Below, in pieces: positions 1 through 9,189 of a DNA stretch of 64,000 nt (its first letter is position 1; every line of letters begins with the position of its first letter). The translations under genes and the position numbers were made by a program. This DNA is from Pseudomonas sp. M47T1. GTDB lineage: Bacteria > Pseudomonadota > Gammaproteobacteria > Pseudomonadales > Pseudomonadaceae. The notes below the pieces were generated by a model. That model ran no database searches and was not told the origin of the DNA. It worked only from the letters and a program-made list of their open reading frames with translations. Location: NCBI RefSeq assembly GCF_000263855.1, contig NZ_AJWX01000005.1, positions 248,001-312,000 of the forward strand. The letters are read 5' to 3'.

Positions 1-587
1 GCCCCTACGCCATGTCGGTCTTCGTCGCACTGACTGAGAAAGGCATCGATTTCGAGATGAGTACTGTCGACCTTGAGGCCTTGGAGAATAAGGCAGAGGG
101 CTACGCTGCTCTCTCGCAAACCCAACGGGTCCCGACCCTGCTGGACGGCGACTTTGCCTTGTCCGAATCTTCTGCGATTACCGAATATCTCGAAAACGCT
201 TATCCCCAGGTGCCGATCTATCCGCACGATATGCGGCTGCTTGCAAAAGCGCGGCAGGTTCAAGCGTGGATCCGCAGCGACCTGCTGCCCATCCGGCATG
301 AGCGCTCGACTCTCGTCGTCTTCTACGGCGAGAAATCAGGCCCCTTGTCACCTACCGCCAACGTGGCAGCCGACAAGTTGTTCAACGCGGCGCAAGCACT
401 CCTGAAGGACGATGCGGAATATTTGTTCGGCGAATGGTCCATAGCCGATGTGGATCTCGCGCTCATGCTCAATCGGCTGATACTGAATGGCGATGCAGTG
501 CCCCCGGCTCTCGTGGAATATGCCCAACGCCAATGGCAGCGTCCCAGCGTGAAAGCATGGGTGACACTCCAACGTCCGCCGCTTTAA
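1..587 (+). CDS. yfcF: Glutathione S-transferase, YfcF-like (5' end outside window)
   Basis: The protein matches the YfcF type of glutathione transferase from memory: VALTEKGIDF near the start, then RVPTLLDGDFALSESSAI (the glutathione-contacting VP...ESSAI segment), QAWIRSDLLPIR, and FGEWSIADVDLALMLNRL in the all-alpha C-terminal domain. The reading frame is open from base 3, and the residues before the first ATG (P-Y-A at bases 3-11) continue the family's N-terminal beta strand. The true start therefore lies upstream and the gene is cut by the window edge; about 191 of ~210 residues are present. Expected role: cytosolic glutathione conjugation or peroxide detoxification. The family call is firm, the exact substrate unknown. 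Confidence 0.8.
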   Translation, partial: PYAMSVFVALTEKGIDFEMSTVDLEALENKAEGYAALSQTQRVPTLLDGDFALSESSAITEYLENAYPQVPIYPHDMRLLAKARQVQAWIRSDLLPIRHERSTLVVFYGEKSGPLSPTANVAADKLFNAAQALLKDDAEYLFGEWSIADVDLALMLNRLILNGDAVPPALVEYAQRQWQRPSVKAWVTLQRPPL

Positions 588-650
588 ACCTGTGCTTGAA
601 GAAGACCATTGAGGGAGCTGCTGGCCGTCCGCTTCGATATCTGATTAAGG

Positions 651-1517
651 TCAGACACCACCGACTGACTGAAACAGGTCGGGAGCGCAGCCGCGGGTGT
701 TGAGATTGCCCAACTCGTTGGGTCTGGCTTTGATATCGAAGCGGTTGACCTGAACCACGCCATCCGGATACCAGCCGGACGGACCAAAGTGTGTCCAGTA
801 GGCTCCGAGTCCGTATGCCCTTAAGGTGTCTTCGCCCGCCGCGCGGCGGGTGTAGTGGTTGACGCCTGCATCCAGCGTAGCGGCGGACAGGGACAGACCA
901 GCCTGCTCATGACTGCCGTCGGCTCTCACCTTGCGATAAAGGTCGGTGCCCACCTGGAAGGCGGTCAGGTCGTAGTTGTATTCGGGGGTATGACCGAACG
1001 CATTTTTCGTTCGCCGTCCCGTTTGCCACTTCGATAGATCACGCGCCCCCACCCCATCGACGGAGAAAGGGTGCTCTGATCCTGGGCTGGCAGAGGTTCG
1101 TCTTCATTCAGACGCTCCTCGCCTAGGGGCCCGCCACACGTGGCGAGCCAGGCGAAACGCATCCGGATCGCTGGCCCGGTCGTCTTGTTCAGCAGCTCGA
1201 CGACCGCGATGCCGTTGCCCTGAGTCAGCTCTCCCTGCCCGCCCACATTGCTCACTGTCACGCGTGTGGCGCCATTTGCTGTCTGAGTCGAGTCAACGAC
1301 CAACATGTCAGAGCGGCTATTCAAGGTGGTGTTGAGCAGCAGGCTGCCGCCGTTTGAAATATAAGTACCGCCGCCATCCGCACCTGCAACTGTCGCGCCG
1401 CTGATCAGCAGTACTGCGCTCGTAGCCTGAGCGAGGAGCGCCTGACTGCTTTCTCCAGGACCCGCTGCGCAGACCTGGCTCTGCGAATGGGCGCATTACA
1501 AGACTCAAGCATGACCG
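651..1517 (-). pseudogene. Autotransporter remnant (passenger stub plus part of beta-barrel)
   Basis: Two minus-strand frames together look like a collapsed type V autotransporter. The upstream frame (about 1517 to 965) gives beta-helix-style residues (GATVAGADGGGTYISNGG, then TRVTVSNVGGQGELTQGNGI, the typical end of a pertactin-like passenger). The downstream frame (1052 to 651) gives barrel strands (YDLTAFQVGTDLYRK, AYGLGAYWTHFGPSGWYPDG). A frame change lies around 965-1052, nearly all of the passenger is missing, and the barrel stops short of the usual aromatic C-terminus. No start with a signal peptide is visible, as the upstream frame closes near 1520. Decay next to an insertion sequence suggests rearrangement. 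Confidence 0.7.
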
Positions 1518-1867
1518 CCCAATGCATAGGGGAAGCCAGACGCCGGGTGCTGGCAACGCCTGCCTACTTCGAGCGCCGGGCGCACGTGTTCGGTCGTCGC
1601 GAGGATAAACAATCTATGGTCACCCCCATTTTTGCAATGCTGATTAACGGGCGATGTGGTGGCTTGCTTAAATCTATCCGGCGTCTGTTGGGGCAAGCCC
1701 CGCGCCACGATGAGAGTCGCGCCTGGCGATCCTTAAAAACCCGTGCGGCTTAAAAAGCCAGATGTTTATCCAGGATCTTCGCCAGGCCGGTTGGCCGTTC
1801 ACATCATCTGTTGTTCAACTATCGCAAAACCTGAAAGGTGAATCGTGGTACAGCAACAACCGAAGGA
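1518..1867. other. Non-coding gap between autotransporter remnant and IS110 transposase
   Basis: No gene is supported here. Short open frames exist on both strands but have no recognisable family features. The segment must contain the downstream (right) end of the IS110 element, but these elements often lack clear terminal inverted repeats and the border cannot be placed by eye. It may also contain the missing 5' end of the decayed autotransporter. Confidence 0.5.
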
Positions 1868-2893
1868 TCAGGCTTTCACCACGTCTGGCCCTGCTTCGTA
1901 TTGGGTGTGGTGCGCAGAAATTGCCCAGGCTATGCGGGCCAGCTTGTTGGCCAGCGCGCAGGCAACCACGTTGGAATGCCGCCGTGTCAGCAGCGATCGC
2001 ACCCATTCGGCCAACCCGCCCTTTTGGCGCTCCAGATGCCGCATATAGACTCTTGCGCATTGCACTAATAGGCTTCGCAGGTTCTTGTCTCCCCGCTTGC
2101 TGATACCTAACAAGTTGGCTTTGCCACCGGTGCTGTACTGCCTTGGCACTAGGCCTAGCGAAGCCGCGAAGTCTCGACTACAGCCGTACTGCTGTCCGTC
2201 GCCCATTTCCACAGCCAGCAGGCTGGCGGTGATCGGGCCGATACATGGCATGCTCAGCAAGCGACGGCCTAGATCATCGTCAGCCAGTTGGCCCGCCAAT
2301 TCTTTATCCAATTGCTTGATTTGCTCGTCCAAGTAGACGAAATGATCATGCAGACGGTGCAGCAACACCGTCAGCCGAACAGGCAACTCATGCTCCGCCA
2401 GAACGGCCGACAGGCGTTTCATCACGGCCAGGCCTTGCGGCAGACTGATACCGAACTCGAGCAAGAAACCGTGCATCTGGTTGACCGCCTTGGTGCGGTC
2501 TCGGATCAGCGATTCGCGCAGCCGATGCAATACTGAAAGAGTCTGCTGGCCTTCGGTCTTCGGCGAAACAAAGCGCATTGTCGGGCGCGAAGCGGCCTCG
2601 CAGATGGCCTGCGCATCGACGAAATCATTTTTGTTGCCTTTGACGAAGGGCTTAACGAACTGCGGGGAAATCAGCTTGGCCTGATGCCCTAGGGCGGTCA
2701 GTTCGCGTGCGACGAAGTGCGCTCCGGCGCAGGCTTCCATCACCACGGTGCACGCGGGCAGGTTGGCAAAGAACCGCATCATCTGCTGTCGTGAAAGCTT
2801 CTTGCGAAACAGCTCTCGGCCAGGTTTGTCTTGGCCGTGCAGATGGAAGGTGTGTTTGCCGAGGTCGATACCGACCAGTGCCAAATTGCTCAT
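1868..2893 (-). CDS. IS110-family transposase (DEDD recombinase)
   Basis: A 341-residue protein of normal family length. The N-terminal RuvC-like DEDD domain shows D10 (GIDLGKH), E53 (VVMEACAGAH) and D90/D93 (NKNDFVDAQA). The C-terminal Tnp20 domain shows SMPCIGPITASLLAVEMGD followed by PRQYSTGGK, where S254 is the expected catalytic serine, and LGISKRGDKNLRSLL. The gene is intact, so the element may be active. IS110 enzymes cut and join DNA without a DDE domain and, for IS621, are known to be guided by a bridge RNA from the non-coding end. The 5' flank here is unusually foldable (see 2897-3020). It belongs to the IS110 family; the subgroup was not tested. Confidence 0.95.
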   Translation of the reverse strand: MSNLALVGIDLGKHTFHLHGQDKPGRELFRKKLSRQQMMRFFANLPACTVVMEACAGAHFVARELTALGHQAKLISPQFVKPFVKGNKNDFVDAQAICEAASRPTMRFVSPKTEGQQTLSVLHRLRESLIRDRTKAVNQMHGFLLEFGISLPQGLAVMKRLSAVLAEHELPVRLTVLLHRLHDHFVYLDEQIKQLDKELAGQLADDDLGRRLLSMPCIGPITASLLAVEMGDGQQYGCSRDFAASLGLVPRQYSTGGKANLLGISKRGDKNLRSLLVQCARVYMRHLERQKGGLAEWVRSLLTRRHSNVVACALANKLARIAWAISAHHTQYEAGPDVVKA

Positions 2894-2896
2894 GGT

Positions 2897-3020
2897 GATG
2901 GTCTCCGAATTAAAAACACCCTACGAAAGCGTAGCCTTCGCAGGATGTCGGGGGTGACCATCTCATTACCCGTCGAAAATCCATCCGGCGGCTCGTCTGC
3001 TGTGGCAGACGAGCGACGGG
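2897..3020 (-). ncRNA. Candidate bridge RNA region upstream of IS110 transposase
   Basis: Two nested hairpins fill the ~125 bases upstream of the transposase start. Hairpin one has an outer stem CCCGTCG (2969-2975) with CGACGGG (3014-3020), an inner 9-bp stem CTCGTCTGC (2992-3000) with GCAGACGAG (3005-3013) and loop TGTG, leaving a one-sided 16-base loop at 2976-2991. Hairpin two has an outer stem GATGGTC (2897-2903) with GACCATC (2956-2962) and an inner stem CTACG/CGTAG near 2931-2944. Stems carrying internal loops are the general layout of IS621-type bridge RNA, but no loop-to-target match was established. The first hairpin could alternatively be the transcription end of the neighbouring oxidoreductase gene. 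Confidence 0.4.
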
Positions 3021-3043
3021 AAGACGGCGAAGCGCCTTAGCTG

Positions 3044-4033
3044 TTAGACCGTTACAACGATTTTGCCGAACTGTCCGTTGTTCTCCAGGTAGCGGTGAAC
3101 ATCGACCATCTCGTCGAATCGGAACGTGCGATCAATAACCGGCTTGAGTGCGCCGGCTTCCAAACCCTTCACAACGTATTCAACTGCTGCCTTGCGACGC
3201 GCGTCGTCTCCGCTGGTCAGCCAGATATTGTGACCCTTCACCACTGGCATTTTTGCAATCATGTCCAGAACTGGAAGGTGTGCAGGGCCTTCAGCGAGCG
3301 CGCCGTACAGATAAACAATGCCTTGGAAACTGATAATCGAGATCAGCTTTGCAAAGTTAGCGCCGCCAATAGGATCGAAGACGACCCGTGCGCCCTGGCC
3401 ATCGGTGATACGCAGGACTTCTTGCACCAGATCGGTTTCTTCAGTAGCGATCACGTGCGCAGCGCCGGCGTCGAACAATTGCTGTTTCTTGGCCGATGTA
3501 CGGGTCAGCGCGATGGGGATGGCGCCTTGGTAAGCAGCGACCTGAATCGCGGCAAGCCCTACGCTGCTGGAGGCGGCGGAGATCACAACGAAGTCGCCTT
3601 TGCCGACCGTCGCGTCTTCAACCAAAGCACCATAAGCGGTGACAAACATCATCCAGACCGAAGCCGCTTCTTCGAAGGACAGCGATGCCGGGTGTTTCAC
3701 CACCGCATGGATAGGCAAGGTGACGATTTCGCCGTAGGTGAAGTACTGGTTTTGCGAGAACGACGGCATGACGCTGACCACATCACCCACTGCAACGCCG
3801 GTGACGTTTGGACCGACCGCGTCCACGAGCCCTGCGGCCTCGTAACCCAGCCCGGCAGGGAAGGTAACCGGCTCAATGTATTGGTCCGTGCGCCACATCG
3901 ATTCGGCGCGGTTGATGCCAATCGCCTTGACCTTGATACGAACCTCGTCTGCGCCCGGTGCAGGCACATCCACTTCAACGAATTGAAGAACTTCCGGGCC
4001 GCCGGGCTTAGCAAACTTGATGGTGCGAGACAT
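3044..4033 (-). CDS. Zinc-type alcohol dehydrogenase / quinone oxidoreductase family (MDR)
   Basis: A 329-residue medium-chain reductase. The N-terminal GroES-like domain has GINRAESMWRTDQYIEPVTFPAGLGYEAAG. The nucleotide-binding domain has a degenerate motif AASSSVGLAAIQVAAYQGA and ends IDRTFRFDEMVDVHRYLENNGQFGKIVVTV. It lacks obvious catalytic zinc cysteines, so it is of the quinone-oxidoreductase type (NADPH-dependent reduction of quinones or enones). The start at 4033 is chosen because GAGGAA sits just upstream; a longer in-frame start at 4108 has no such site. It lies downstream of, and parallel to, the LysR gene at 4364-5278. The substrate is unknown. Confidence 0.85.
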   Translation of the reverse strand: MSRTIKFAKPGGPEVLQFVEVDVPAPGADEVRIKVKAIGINRAESMWRTDQYIEPVTFPAGLGYEAAGLVDAVGPNVTGVAVGDVVSVMPSFSQNQYFTYGEIVTLPIHAVVKHPASLSFEEAASVWMMFVTAYGALVEDATVGKGDFVVISAASSSVGLAAIQVAAYQGAIPIALTRTSAKKQQLFDAGAAHVIATEETDLVQEVLRITDGQGARVVFDPIGGANFAKLISIISFQGIVYLYGALAEGPAHLPVLDMIAKMPVVKGHNIWLTSGDDARRKAAVEYVVKGLEAGALKPVIDRTFRFDEMVDVHRYLENNGQFGKIVVTV

Positions 4034-4363
4034 GGGTATTTCCTCGAAAAATTTAATGCACGGAATGTGCGAGCCGGGCAGCCAACGCCGCCCGAAACGG
4101 AATTGCATCGGCAGAAAATCTGTGGCGCCTGTTCACCACCCTGGAAGCAGTTCGCCCAGGGTGAGACACACGGCACCTGTTTTGACGTCTACCGGTGGCC
4201 GACACGGTGATGACAATCTATCCGTTGCCCTGGACCGCGATAACTTGGTCGGCCGGAATAGGGTTCATTCCAAGGCGGGATAACTACCGACCCAGTCGCT
4301 TGCTTCACCCCATAGACCTGCAACGCTGGAACTGGGCAGATCCACCTTCCCAGAACTTCCTGC
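4034..4363. other. Intergenic region with 8-bp hairpin
   Basis: No gene is supported. The region contains a perfect inverted repeat, CACCCTGG at 4137-4144 and CCAGGGTG at 4156-4163, without a following T tract. It could end the LysR transcript or act in regulation of the oxidoreductase. The rest shows nothing recognisable. Confidence 0.5.
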
Positions 4364-5278
4364 CTAATCCTCTAGCCACCGCCCATACAGTCGGGGGAAC
4401 TGCTCGCGCACCCAATCGACAAACACCTCGACCTGCGGCGCCAGGTGCGAGCGGCTGGGGTACAGCACTGAGACAGGCCTTGGGTGCGGACGATAGGGGC
4501 GCAGTACTTCAACCAAGGTTCCGTCCGCAAGAAAACGATCCAGCGTAATCCCAGGCGCCTGAAGAATGCCAAAGCCGGCGACCCCGCACTCAACATAGGC
4601 GTTGGACTCGTTGACGGTGATACCTTGGCGACTGACATGACATTGCTCACGACCACCATCGACGAAGCGCCAGGCCTGTGGCCGCTGGTTATGGCCTGAC
4701 AGAAAGGTCACGCCGCGGTGCGCGTTCAAATCCTCAAGACTTTTGGGCTCGCCATGTTCCGCCAGGTATCGCGGCGCCGCGCAGGTGACCATGGTGGCCA
4801 GGCCAATGCGACGGGCCACGAGGCTCGAACTGGGTAATTCACCGATCCGCAATGCACAGTCGACGCCTTCGGCAACCAGGTCCACCGTCCGATCCGTGAC
4901 CCCGAGGGCCAGCTCGATTGCAGGAAAGAGCGTGGCAAACGTACGCAGGCTTTCGATGAGACCCGGTTCGGAAAACGCCGTCGGAATGTCGACTCGCAGC
5001 CGACCACGGAGGGTTGAACGTGGAGAGGCAAACATCGCTGTCGCACTCGCGACTTCGCCAAGAATCGATTTGACGCGCTCGTAGAACCGCTCTCCTTCCG
5101 AGGTCAGTCGCACCGTACGGGTGGTGCGCTGAAACAGACGTACGCCCAGAGAGGCTTCCAGTTCCTGGATCGCTCGCGTGACTTGCGGGCGGCCGATCTG
5201 TACCGCGTCGGCTGCACGGGTGAAGCTGCCGAGTTCGGCCAACCGGGCGAAGACCTGCATAGACTGGAGCAATTCCAT
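4364..5278 (-). CDS. LysR-family transcriptional regulator
   Basis: 304 residues, the usual LTTR length. The N-terminal winged helix spans about residues 1-60 (MQVFARLAELGSFTRAAD, RPQVTRAIQELEASLGVRLF, RTTRTVRLTSEG). The periplasmic-binding-like effector domain follows (LRGRLRVDIPTAF through GVAGFGILQAPG and PRPVSVLYPSRSHLAPQVEVF). This is the CrgA/DmlR-like subgroup. It is divergent from the oxidoreductase at 5436-6446 with a dyad in the shared 157-base gap, the standard layout for a LysR regulator controlling its neighbour. The second oxidoreductase (3044-4033) lies downstream on the same strand, so LysR sits between two enzymes of the same superfamily. The ligand is unknown. Confidence 0.93.
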   Translation of the reverse strand: MELLQSMQVFARLAELGSFTRAADAVQIGRPQVTRAIQELEASLGVRLFQRTTRTVRLTSEGERFYERVKSILGEVASATAMFASPRSTLRGRLRVDIPTAFSEPGLIESLRTFATLFPAIELALGVTDRTVDLVAEGVDCALRIGELPSSSLVARRIGLATMVTCAAPRYLAEHGEPKSLEDLNAHRGVTFLSGHNQRPQAWRFVDGGREQCHVSRQGITVNESNAYVECGVAGFGILQAPGITLDRFLADGTLVEVLRPYRPHPRPVSVLYPSRSHLAPQVEVFVDWVREQFPRLYGRWLED

Positions 5279-5330
5279 AACGTCATCTCACTTATGATTT
5301 GTTGCACACCCAATGCCAGCATTCACTCTG

Positions 5331-5354
5331 ATTGTTATCTTCATAAATAACAAT
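5331..5354. promoter_or_regulatory. Dyad operator between LysR gene and oxidoreductase
   Basis: Perfect inverted repeat ATTGTTAT (5331-5338) and ATAACAAT (5347-5354) around an 8-base centre. It lies about 53 bases upstream of the LysR start and 80 bases upstream of the oxidoreductase start. Position and symmetry fit a LysR recognition site. The assignment is inferred from context. Confidence 0.6.
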
Positions 5355-5435
5355 CCTGTGCCGGACCAGGCATTTATCGGGCAGCCACGCTTGATGAGAA
5401 TGTCGTCAACTGGTAACCCAAGTGGAGAACGACAC

Positions 5436-6446
5436 ATGAAAGCATGGCTTCTGAACGACTTCGGTCTCGATAATCTGGCCCTCGGCGAGGCGGCCACGCC
5501 TGATCCTAAAGCTGGCGAGCTGCTGGTAAAAGTGGGTGCGGTTTCGTTGAATTTCCGCGATAAGGCCATCGTCGATGGCTTCTATGAACCTCATCTGGTG
5601 CCCAAACCTCTGATTCCGGTCAGCGATGCTTCAGGCACGGTCGTCGCCGTGGGTGAAGGCGTAAGCCGGTTCAAGGTGGGTGACCGCGTCAACTCGCACC
5701 TGTATTCGCGCTGGATAGACGGCGAGCCGGGACCGGACGAACCCGCCTACTGCTTCGGCATGCCACTGCCCGGTGGCCTGGCCGAGTACATGATCATTCA
5801 TGAACAAAGTGCCGTGCGTGCCCCGGACGCCATGTCAGACGAAGAAGCCTCAACGCTTCCCATCGCAGCCCTGACGGCATGGTTCTCGTTGGTTGACTAC
5901 GGTCAGCTCCAACCTGGCCAGACCGTTCTGGTGCAAGGCACCGGCGGCGTCTCGATTTTTGCTGTACAACTCGCCACCGCGCTTGGCGCCAAAGTCATTG
6001 TTACCTCAAGCAGTGATACCAATCTTGAGGCGGTGAAGAAGCTCGGCGCAGTCGCCGGAGTCAACTATCGGACCTGTCCGCGTTGGGAGGAGCAAGTACT
6101 GAGACTCACCGACGGCAAGGGCGTCGACTTGCTGCTGGATGTGGCCGGTGGCGAAGGATTGAACCAGTCGATTCTGGCGACCAAGGCCGCTGGGAAGATC
6201 GCGCAAATTGGCTTCCTTACCGGGCAAACCACAACACTGAGCCTGATGCCGTTGATCTTCCGCCAGACCACCATCAGAGGAATCGCCGTGGCACCTCGCT
6301 CCGCGTTTGATCGCATGAACGCATTCCTGAACGAACACGCGATCCGCCCGGTGATCGACCACATCTACGCGTTCGAAGAAGCCCACAAAGCGTTCGAGCA
6401 TCTGGCAAAGGGAGCCTTCGGCAAAGTGGTCATCAAGGTTTCCTGA
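5436..6446 (+). CDS. NAD(P)-dependent alcohol dehydrogenase, zinc-binding dehydrogenase family
   Basis: A 336-residue MDR protein starting MKAWLLNDFGLDNLALGE, with GroES-like segment LNFRDKAIVDGFY and substrate-domain PVSDASGTVVAVGEGV. The Rossmann motif VQGTGGVSIFAVQLATALGAKV and the end EEAHKAFEHLAKGAFGKVVIKVS are classic. The start at 5436 is chosen for GGAGAA 7-12 bases upstream and the family-typical N-terminus. It is divergent from the LysR regulator and probably controlled by it. Likely reaction: NAD(P)H-linked reduction or oxidation of a small alcohol, quinone or enone; the substrate cannot be read from the sequence. Confidence 0.9.
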   Translation: MKAWLLNDFGLDNLALGEAATPDPKAGELLVKVGAVSLNFRDKAIVDGFYEPHLVPKPLIPVSDASGTVVAVGEGVSRFKVGDRVNSHLYSRWIDGEPGPDEPAYCFGMPLPGGLAEYMIIHEQSAVRAPDAMSDEEASTLPIAALTAWFSLVDYGQLQPGQTVLVQGTGGVSIFAVQLATALGAKVIVTSSSDTNLEAVKKLGAVAGVNYRTCPRWEEQVLRLTDGKGVDLLLDVAGGEGLNQSILATKAAGKIAQIGFLTGQTTTLSLMPLIFRQTTIRGIAVAPRSAFDRMNAFLNEHAIRPVIDHIYAFEEAHKAFEHLAKGAFGKVVIKVS

Positions 6447-6663
6447 TTCAGCTCGTGAACCCCGGTTGCCACCATTGTGCGGAGGGTGGCTGTCCAAATC
6501 ATGTAACGCCAGCGGGTGCCGCTGGCTGCGATAGAACCTGGGAGCGCTCTTGTCAAACACAAGCTGCTAGCGGGACCTGGACTGACGGTCACCGGTTATG
6601 AGGGGCAAATACCGGCCATTACCAGCCCCTGTGTTGTTGCTCATCCTTTATCCCCTGGGAGGC

Positions 6664-7398
6664 TCAAATTGATCTTTGATTGACCCGTTTCGAGAGTGCC
6701 TCGGCGCTTTCCTTACGCTCCGAGTAGCGGTCTACCAGATACGTTTCCCGGCCCCGAACCATCAGCGTGAACTTCATCAGTTCTTCCATCACGTCCACCA
6801 CACGGTCGTAGTATGCAGATGGCTTCATACGCCCTGCGTCGTCGAACTCCAGGAAGGCCTTGGGTACTGACGACTGGTTTGGGATGGCGATCATTCGCAT
6901 CCAGCGCCCGAGGATCCGCAGCTGGTTTACCGTGTTGAACGACTGTGATCCACCGCAGACCTGCATGACCGCCAGCGTCTTGCCCTGGCTGGGCCGGACG
7001 GCACCCAGCGCGAGCGGAATCCAGTCGATCTGGGCTTTGAACACAGCAGACATTGCACCGTGACGCTCTGGCGAACACCACACCTGTCCCTCTGACCACA
7101 GAACCAGATCCCGCAACTCTTTAACCTTTGGATGGTTTTCCGGAGCGTCATCAGGAAGAGGCAGGCCTGAGGGATCAAAGACAACGGTCTCGGCTCCCAT
7201 CAAGGTCAGGATGCGCGCGGCCTCTTGGGTCAGTAGCCGGCTGAAAGAGCGCTCACGAGTTGAGCCATACAGCAACAAGATGCGCGGCTTGTGAGTCGGT
7301 TGCTCGTTACCTTGCAGGCGATCCAGTGTGGCAACGTCAATCAGCGCCTGATCCAGATTAGGGAGCTCCAGACTGCTTTGCGAGAGAAATTCGTCCAT
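6664..7398 (-). CDS. arsH: ArsH, NADPH-dependent FMN reductase / organoarsenical oxidase
   Basis: 244 residues with the ArsH flavodoxin-like fold: [15 protein letters not shown] binds FMN phosphate, followed by [44 protein letters not shown] and [21 protein letters not shown]. Known ArsH proteins oxidise trivalent methylated or aromatic arsenicals to the less toxic pentavalent forms. It is the last gene of arsRBCH; its ATG shares one base with the arsC stop codon (TAATG at 7400-7396), suggesting translational coupling. A decayed fragment of a second arsH lies at 32701-32911. Confidence 0.96.
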   Translation of the reverse strand: MDEFLSQSSLELPNLDQALIDVATLDRLQGNEQPTHKPRILLLYGSTRERSFSRLLTQEAARILTLMGAETVVFDPSGLPLPDDAPENHPKVKELRDLVLWSEGQVWCSPERHGAMSAVFKAQIDWIPLALGAVRPSQGKTLAVMQVCGGSQSFNTVNQLRILGRWMRMIAIPNQSSVPKAFLEFDDAGRMKPSAYYDRVVDVMEELMKFTLMVRGRETYLVDRYSERKESAEALSKRVNQRSI

Positions 7399-7868
7399 TA
7401 AAGTGCACCTATTCGATCTAGCTCGCGCTTCAGTTCCGGCGGTGAAAGCGCCGAATGATCCAGGCTGAAGAATGCCTCGAAACGCTTTTTAATCTGAACG
7501 ACGGTTGCGTCAAATGCGGCCTGGATTTCGCTGTCCGTTCCTTCAACATCGGAAGGATCGGCAAGGCCCCAGTGGCTTTTGATGGCTGGCCCGAAAAACA
7601 CCGGGCATGGTTCGCCCCCGGCTTTGTCGCACACGGTGATCACCACATCCGGTGGGGAATCCGAAAACACTTCTGAGCCCTTGCTGTAGAGATCTGTAGT
7701 GTCGATGCCCAGCGCTTGCAGCGTGCTCACAGCGCGTGGATTCAGTTGCCCGCTTGGGAAGCTGCCCGAACTGACGGCAGTAAAGCCGCTCGGCGCCAGG
7801 TGGTTGAACACCCCCTCCGAGAGAACGCTCCGGCAGCTGTTTGCCGTACACATAAATAGCACTTTCAT
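7398..7868 (-). CDS. arsC: Arsenate reductase ArsC (thioredoxin-coupled type)
   Basis: 156 residues of the low-molecular-weight phosphatase fold. The P-loop CTANSCRS provides nucleophile C7. C80 and C88 ([10 protein letters not shown]) complete the three-cysteine relay of the S. aureus/B. subtilis ArsC class, so thioredoxin is the expected reductant. It converts arsenate to arsenite, which ArsB exports. The gene starts 9 bases after arsB ends and overlaps arsH by one base, placing it firmly in the operon. Full length, no damage seen. Confidence 0.95.
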   Translation of the reverse strand: MKVLFMCTANSCRSVLSEGVFNHLAPSGFTAVSSGSFPSGQLNPRAVSTLQALGIDTTDLYSKGSEVFSDSPPDVVITVCDKAGGEPCPVFFGPAIKSHWGLADPSDVEGTDSEIQAAFDATVVQIKKRFEAFFSLDHSALSPPELKRELDRIGAL

Positions 7869-7877
7869 GGGTTTCTC

Positions 7878-9167
7878 CTAGACAGGGATGCTAAGCCGCA
7901 ACGCGAGTGCCACCAGCGTTACCAGCAAGATAGGAAGGGTGAGGACGCTGCCGACCTTGAAGTAGTAGCCCCAAGTGATGCGGATATTTTTCTGCGCCAG
8001 CACATGCAGCCACAGCAACGTGGCCAGGCTTCCGATTGGCGTGATCTTTGGGCCGAGATCGCAACCGATGACGTTGGCGTAGATCATGGCCTCACGCACC
8101 AATCCCGTGGCGTCGCTACCCTGAATGGACAAAGCACCGATGAGCACACTCGGCATGTTGTTCATCATCGAGGACAACAGCGCAGCGGTCATACCCATGC
8201 CCAGGGTAGCGGCCCACACACCATGCTCAGCAAATATGCTCAGTAGCGCCGAGAGCGCGTCGGTGAGCCCGGCATTTCTCAGGCCGTAGACCACTAGATA
8301 CATGCCCAGTGAAAACACGACGATTTGCCAGGGCGCGTGCTTGAGGACCTGTCTTGTGGAGATGATGTGGCCTTTACCTGCGATGACCAGCAGGATCACC
8401 GCACACGCCGCAGCAACGGCGCTGATGGGGATGCCTAGCGGCTCCAGCGCGAACAGGCCAACCAGCAGCAGGCCAAGTACCCACCAGCCCGCAATGAACG
8501 TCGCCCGGTCACGAATCACCGTTTCTGGGGCCTCAAGTCGATCCGCGTCGTACTGGGCGGGAATGTCATTGCGATAGAACATCCAGAGCATGAACAGCGT
8601 CGCGGCCACCGCCACTAGGTTCACTGGCCACATGACCGATGCATACCCACCGAAACCGACGCCGAAAAAGTCAGCCGAAACAATGTTGACCAGATTGGAC
8701 ACCACCATGGGCAGACTGGCGGTATCCGCGATGAAACCTGCGGCCGTCACGAATGCCAAGGTGGATGCCGGGCTGAAACGAAGCGCCGTCAACATCGCTA
8801 TAACGATGGGGGTCAGGATCAGCGCTGCGCCATCGTTAGCGAACAGTGCCGCTACGGCTGCACCGAGCAGGATCATCAGCGCAAACAGGCGTCCACCTTC
8901 GCCCTGCCCGCAGCGAGCCACATGAAGCGCTGCCCATTTGAAGAGTCCCGCTTCATCAAGCAGCAAACTGATGATGATCACTGCAATGAAGGTAGCGGTC
9001 GCGTTCCAGACGATGTGCCACACAACCGGCACATCCCCTAGGCTCACCACGCCCGTCAGCAGTGCCAGAACGGCACCCGCTGCTGCGCTCCAGCCGACAC
9101 CTAAGCCCCTTGGTTGCCAGATAACGAGTACCAGCGTAACGACGAAAATCGACGCAGCGGTCAGCAT
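7878..9167 (-). CDS. arsB: Arsenite efflux pump ArsB
   Basis: An inner-membrane protein with about 12 hydrophobic segments, e.g. [50 protein letters not shown], and [21 protein letters not shown] near the C-terminal half. Starting at 9167 (MLTAASIFV) gives 429 residues, the same length as E. coli ArsB; upstream in-frame codons would overlap arsR and add non-family residues. It expels arsenite (and antimonite) driven by proton motive force. It begins 22 bases after arsR. This is the ArsB rather than the Acr3 class. Confidence 0.95.
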   Translation of the reverse strand: MLTAASIFVVTLVLVIWQPRGLGVGWSAAAGAVLALLTGVVSLGDVPVVWHIVWNATATFIAVIIISLLLDEAGLFKWAALHVARCGQGEGGRLFALMILLGAAVAALFANDGAALILTPIVIAMLTALRFSPASTLAFVTAAGFIADTASLPMVVSNLVNIVSADFFGVGFGGYASVMWPVNLVAVAATLFMLWMFYRNDIPAQYDADRLEAPETVIRDRATFIAGWWVLGLLLVGLFALEPLGIPISAVAAACAVILLVIAGKGHIISTRQVLKHAPWQIVVFSLGMYLVVYGLRNAGLTDALSALLSIFAEHGVWAATLGMGMTAALLSSMMNNMPSVLIGALSIQGSDATGLVREAMIYANVIGCDLGPKITPIGSLATLLWLHVLAQKNIRITWGYYFKVGSVLTLPILLVTLVALALRLSIPV

Positions 9168-9189
9168 GGGGGTTTTCCAGATCAGAAGG

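Larger units (their letters stand above)
1868..3020 (-). mobile_element. IS110-family insertion sequence (ends approximate)
   Basis: Minimal extent covering the transposase and its structured upstream non-coding region. The left limit on the map is the transposase stop, because the downstream end cannot be recognised; the true element may extend up to some 300 bases further toward the autotransporter remnant. The right limit is the end of the outer stem at 3014-3020. The adjacent oxidoreductase stop codon is at 3044, so the element cannot extend much past it without having replaced that gene's end. No target-site duplication was identified, as is common for this family. Confidence 0.6.

Noticed and set aside
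2991..3014. Hairpin treated as a simple terminator of the 3044-4033 oxidoreductase
   Set aside because: Not excluded, but there is no T tract and the outer stem (2969-2975 with 3014-3020) joins it to the IS leader, so it is listed with the candidate bridge RNA.
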